Assembly (NCBI GenBank): GCA_944323485.1 | Contig: CALUSR010000004.1 | Location: 186,001 to 250,000, forward strand | Length of the DNA: 64,000 bases | DNA from: Candidatus Gastranaerophilales bacterium | GTDB taxonomy: Bacteria; Cyanobacteriota; Vampirovibrionia; Gastranaerophilales; CAJFVJ01 | Reading direction: 5' to 3' | Shown: positions 61,913-64,000 of the stretch, piece by piece | How positions within the stretch are numbered: position 1 is the first letter of the stretch | Layout of the letters: every line of letters begins with the position of its first letter | Translations under genes and position numbers: made by a program | The notes under the pieces: generated by a model | The model's database searches: none | The model's input: the letters and a program-made list of their open reading frames with translations, nothing else | What the model was told of the DNA's origin: nothing

Positions 61913-62593
61913 GTGTCTGATAATAAAATAAAAATATTAATAGTAGAAGACCACGCACTGACAAGATTTGGATTAAAAACAGCATTGCAGACAGTGCCTT
62001 TTATAGAAGAAATCTTTGAAGCAGAAGATGGAGAGAGCGCAATAGAAATTGCACGGCAAAAAAATCCCGATATGATACTAATGGATTTGGGTTTATCAGG
62101 TATCGACGGAATAGAAACAACATCTAAAATCAAAGAAATTCTTCCTGATACAAAAGTAATAATACTGACATCTCACAACAACCAGTCAGAAATACTTCAG
62201 GCTCTGAGCGCAGGAGCTAAAGCATATTGCATGAAAGACATAAAACCAGATAACCTGATATCCGTCATAGAAACTGTGAAAGACGGAGCCGTATGGTTTG
62301 ACCCGTCCATATCAAATTTTATTCTCGGACAAATTACTTCAGGCTCTGACTTATCTGCACCATCACCGGTTTATGAACAAAACAATCAGGATGAAGACAA
62401 AATACAGCTGACAGACAGAGAGGCACAGGTACTGAAATTGATAGTAGACGGGTATAGCAACGCTGATATAGCAAAAAAACTCTATGTAAGCATTCATACA
62501 GCAAAAGCCCATGTCTGCAATATTCTCCAAAAATTATCGGTAGATGACCGCACTCAAGCAGCTATAAAAGCCCTCAAAGATAATCTCGTATAA
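61913..62593 (+). CDS. NarL-family response regulator
   Basis: A 226-residue receiver-LuxR regulator. Acidic pair E12/D13, phospho-acceptor D58 in LMDLGLSGIDG, and HTH segments LTDREAQVLKLIVDGYSNAD and SIHTAKAHVCNILQKLSVDD. It is a close paralogue of the orphan regulator at 912. Start is GTG at 61913 with AGGAA upstream. It pairs with the histidine kinase 11 bp ahead. Confidence 0.93.
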   Translation: MSDNKIKILIVEDHALTRFGLKTALQTVPFIEEIFEAEDGESAIEIARQKNPDMILMDLGLSGIDGIETTSKIKEILPDTKVIILTSHNNQSEILQALSAGAKAYCMKDIKPDNLISVIETVKDGAVWFDPSISNFILGQITSGSDLSAPSPVYEQNNQDEDKIQLTDREAQVLKLIVDGYSNADIAKKLYVSIHTAKAHVCNILQKLSVDDRTQAAIKALKDNLV

Positions 62594-62662
62594 TTAATTT
62601 ATTTATTTTATTCGATAAATGTCTTAAAATACAGACATGAACATATTTTTCAGGAAATAAAG

Positions 62663-63304
62663 ATGAACTCTTTAGCTAAAATTTTGATAGTAGACGACAA
62701 CCCGAAATATTTGGAAGATGTTCTTCCAATGTACGGTTATGAAGTAGAAGTAGCTACTGACGGCATAAAGGCGCTGCAGCTTATTCAACAGGCAAAACCT
62801 CAATATAATCTTGTTTTGCTTGATGTTATGATGCCGAATCTTGATGGCTGGGAAACACTCAAAAGAATTCGAGGCAACAAAAAAACAGAAAATCTTCCGG
62901 TTATTATGCTAACCGCTATAGACGAAGAACAAAAACAGGTTCTCGGACTAAGAACCGGCGCTGATGACTATATAACAAAACCTTTTGTCCTCCCAAACCT
63001 GCTTGCAAGAATAGAATCTCTTCTCAGACGCTCTCAGTGGAAAGATGCAGAAGCAAAAGCAAAGGCAAAAATTAACATTGATTTTGAATATGATGAGAGC
63101 ACAATTTCTCCTCTTACGGCAAAAGAAAAAGAAATACTCTCTCTCGTTGCAAAAGGTTCTACAAATGACGACATAAGCAAAAAATTGAACCTGCAGGAAT
63201 CAACAATCAAAACGCACCTGAACCGCGTCTTCAAAAAACTCAACGTAAAAACAAGAACTCAGGCAGTATTGCTTGCTCTACAGATGAATTTTATAGATGA
63301 CTGA
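62663..63304 (+). CDS. Response regulator with LuxR-type HTH
   Basis: A 213-residue regulator with a receiver domain (D11/D12, phospho-acceptor D54 in LLDVMMPNLDGW, KPF motif near residue 109) and a LuxR-type HTH (LTAKEKEILSLVAKGSTNDD, STIKTHLNRVFKKLNV). The receiver is of the OmpR/PhoB-like type although the output is NarL-like. CAGGAAA precedes the ATG. It follows the kinase and first regulator on the same strand and may be their second output or a separate system. Confidence 0.92.
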   Translation: MNSLAKILIVDDNPKYLEDVLPMYGYEVEVATDGIKALQLIQQAKPQYNLVLLDVMMPNLDGWETLKRIRGNKKTENLPVIMLTAIDEEQKQVLGLRTGADDYITKPFVLPNLLARIESLLRRSQWKDAEAKAKAKINIDFEYDESTISPLTAKEKEILSLVAKGSTNDDISKKLNLQESTIKTHLNRVFKKLNVKTRTQAVLLALQMNFIDD

Positions 63305-64000
63305 TACAAAAAACACACTTGCTATAGGTCTTATGTCAGGCACCTCTCTCGATGGTGTCGACGCTTGTCTTGTAGAAATATCAGAATGCTGTGACGTTAA
63401 AATAAAAGAAACATACTCTCTTGATTACGGGAAAGATATACAAACAAAACTTTTTGAGATGGCAAACAACATTGGGAGCATAAAAGACGTCTGCATAATG
63501 AATTTTATTCTCGGTGAAATTTATGCAAACTGTACGCTTGAACTGATAAAAAAAGCCGGCATAAAAACAAAAGATGTCGAATACATAGCTTCCCATGGAC
63601 AGACAATATTCCATCATCCAAAAAGTACTGACTGCTCCGGCATTCAAGCAAACAGTACCCTGCAAATAGGTGATATTTCCGTTATATCTGATAAAACAGG
63701 AATTACAACAATCGGAGATTTCAGAACAAAAGATATGTCAGCAGGCGGTCAGGGAGCACCTCTTGTACCTTTTGCCGATGAAATAATCTTCAAACGAAAC
63801 AAAACACGTGCAATACAAAATATCGGCGGTATAGGCAATGTTACCCTTCTGAGTCCTGATGTCGAAACCTTCGCATTTGATACAGGAGCCGGAAATATGA
63901 TGATTGACTACTGTACAAAAAAATTCTTCCATAAACCTTTTGATAAAGACGGTGAACTAGCTTTTTGCGGGCATGTCGACGATAACTGGCTGAGTTACCT
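63297..64000 (+). CDS. anmK: Anhydro-N-acetylmuramic acid kinase (partial, runs off the window)
   Basis: The first 234 codons of a cytosolic peptidoglycan-recycling kinase that turns 1,6-anhydro-MurNAc into MurNAc-6-phosphate. Family motifs: IGLMSGTSLDGVDACL at the start, ASHGQTIFHHP, GDFRTKDMSAGGQGAPLVPF, QNIGGIGNVT and FDTGAGNMMID. The reading frame is open to the window end. Its ATG at 63297 overlaps the preceding regulator by 8 nt, suggesting translational coupling. It implies cell-wall recycling in a Gram-negative envelope. Confidence 0.94.
   Translation, partial: MTDTKNTLAIGLMSGTSLDGVDACLVEISECCDVKIKETYSLDYGKDIQTKLFEMANNIGSIKDVCIMNFILGEIYANCTLELIKKAGIKTKDVEYIASHGQTIFHHPKSTDCSGIQANSTLQIGDISVISDKTGITTIGDFRTKDMSAGGQGAPLVPFADEIIFKRNKTRAIQNIGGIGNVTLLSPDVETFAFDTGAGNMMIDYCTKKFFHKPFDKDGELAFCGHVDDNWLSY

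Noticed and set aside
1-64000. CRISPR arrays, insertion sequences, rRNA genes, complete prophage
   Set aside because: No spaced direct-repeat array, transposase, rRNA or phage structural gene could be recognised on either strand.

Overview
The window is AT-rich chromosomal DNA (roughly one third G+C by eye) from a Gram-negative, flagellated bacterium. The most likely source is a gut member of the Vampirovibrionia/Melainabacteria (Gastranaerophilales). This rests on cyanobacterial-style NarL response regulators, a Gastranaerophilales-type prepilin, DUF4491 and DUF366 proteins, envelope genes (SPOR protein, AnmK, flagellar FliO), nonulosonate synthesis, and several enzymes with an unusual N-terminal lead-in ending in a [S/N]-F-[R/K/G] motif. 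The taxon is inferred; there is no rRNA gene here to confirm it. No insertion sequence, CRISPR array or intact prophage is visible.

Layout. 0-4 kb: an iterated box/palindrome region, a coiled-coil/winged-helix-like protein, an orphan NarL regulator, and the tandem glyA and WecA/TagO-type transferase genes. 4-7 kb: a HEAT-repeat, queC, DUF366, SPOR operon. 7-11 kb: a secreted GH13 enzyme, an acyltransferase, DUF4491, and the first copy of a dispersed palindromic repeat. 11-16 kb: a serB-like gene and two large acidic proteins, each behind a sigma-28-like promoter. 16-24 kb: nnrD, two clade-type hypotheticals (one a GNAT), a ferritin-like protein, a GlgC-like nucleotidyltransferase, an XRE regulator and a prepilin. 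24-31 kb: tRNA-Ala(GGC), CCA-adding enzyme, lpdA and lipA. 30-38 kb: clpB, cinA, a FliG/MgtE-N-like protein with a third sigma-28-like promoter, and a glycosyltransferase. 38-48 kb: a GH77 glucanotransferase, GT2, U32 peptidase, an NCS2 purine permease divergent from adenine deaminase with the second repeat copy between them, and a secreted EEP-type hydrolase. 48-54 kb: a soluble M41 peptidase carrying degenerate AAA modules, divergent from a SpoT-type HD hydrolase, then a SulP transporter. 54-61 kb: a minus-strand operon fliO, neuB-like, KdsC-like phosphatase, DUF115/Maf, TPR, lysC. 61-64 kb: a histidine kinase, two response regulators and the start of anmK.

How they work together. The fliO/nonulosonate/Maf operon, together with three sigma-28-like promoters, points to a motile cell that glycosylates its flagellin with a sialic-acid-like sugar. 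The sigma-28-like promoters suggest that the two large acidic proteins and the FliG/MgtE-N-like protein belong to the late flagellar regulon. A second theme is soluble housekeeping enzymes (GH77, GlgC-like, GNAT, SpoT-HD, M41 peptidase) that share a short N-terminal lead-in with a conserved aromatic motif. I propose this as a candidate clade-specific targeting or assembly tag. The M41 peptidase, with an intact HEGGH zinc site but a lost Walker A lysine, is the most unusual single protein.
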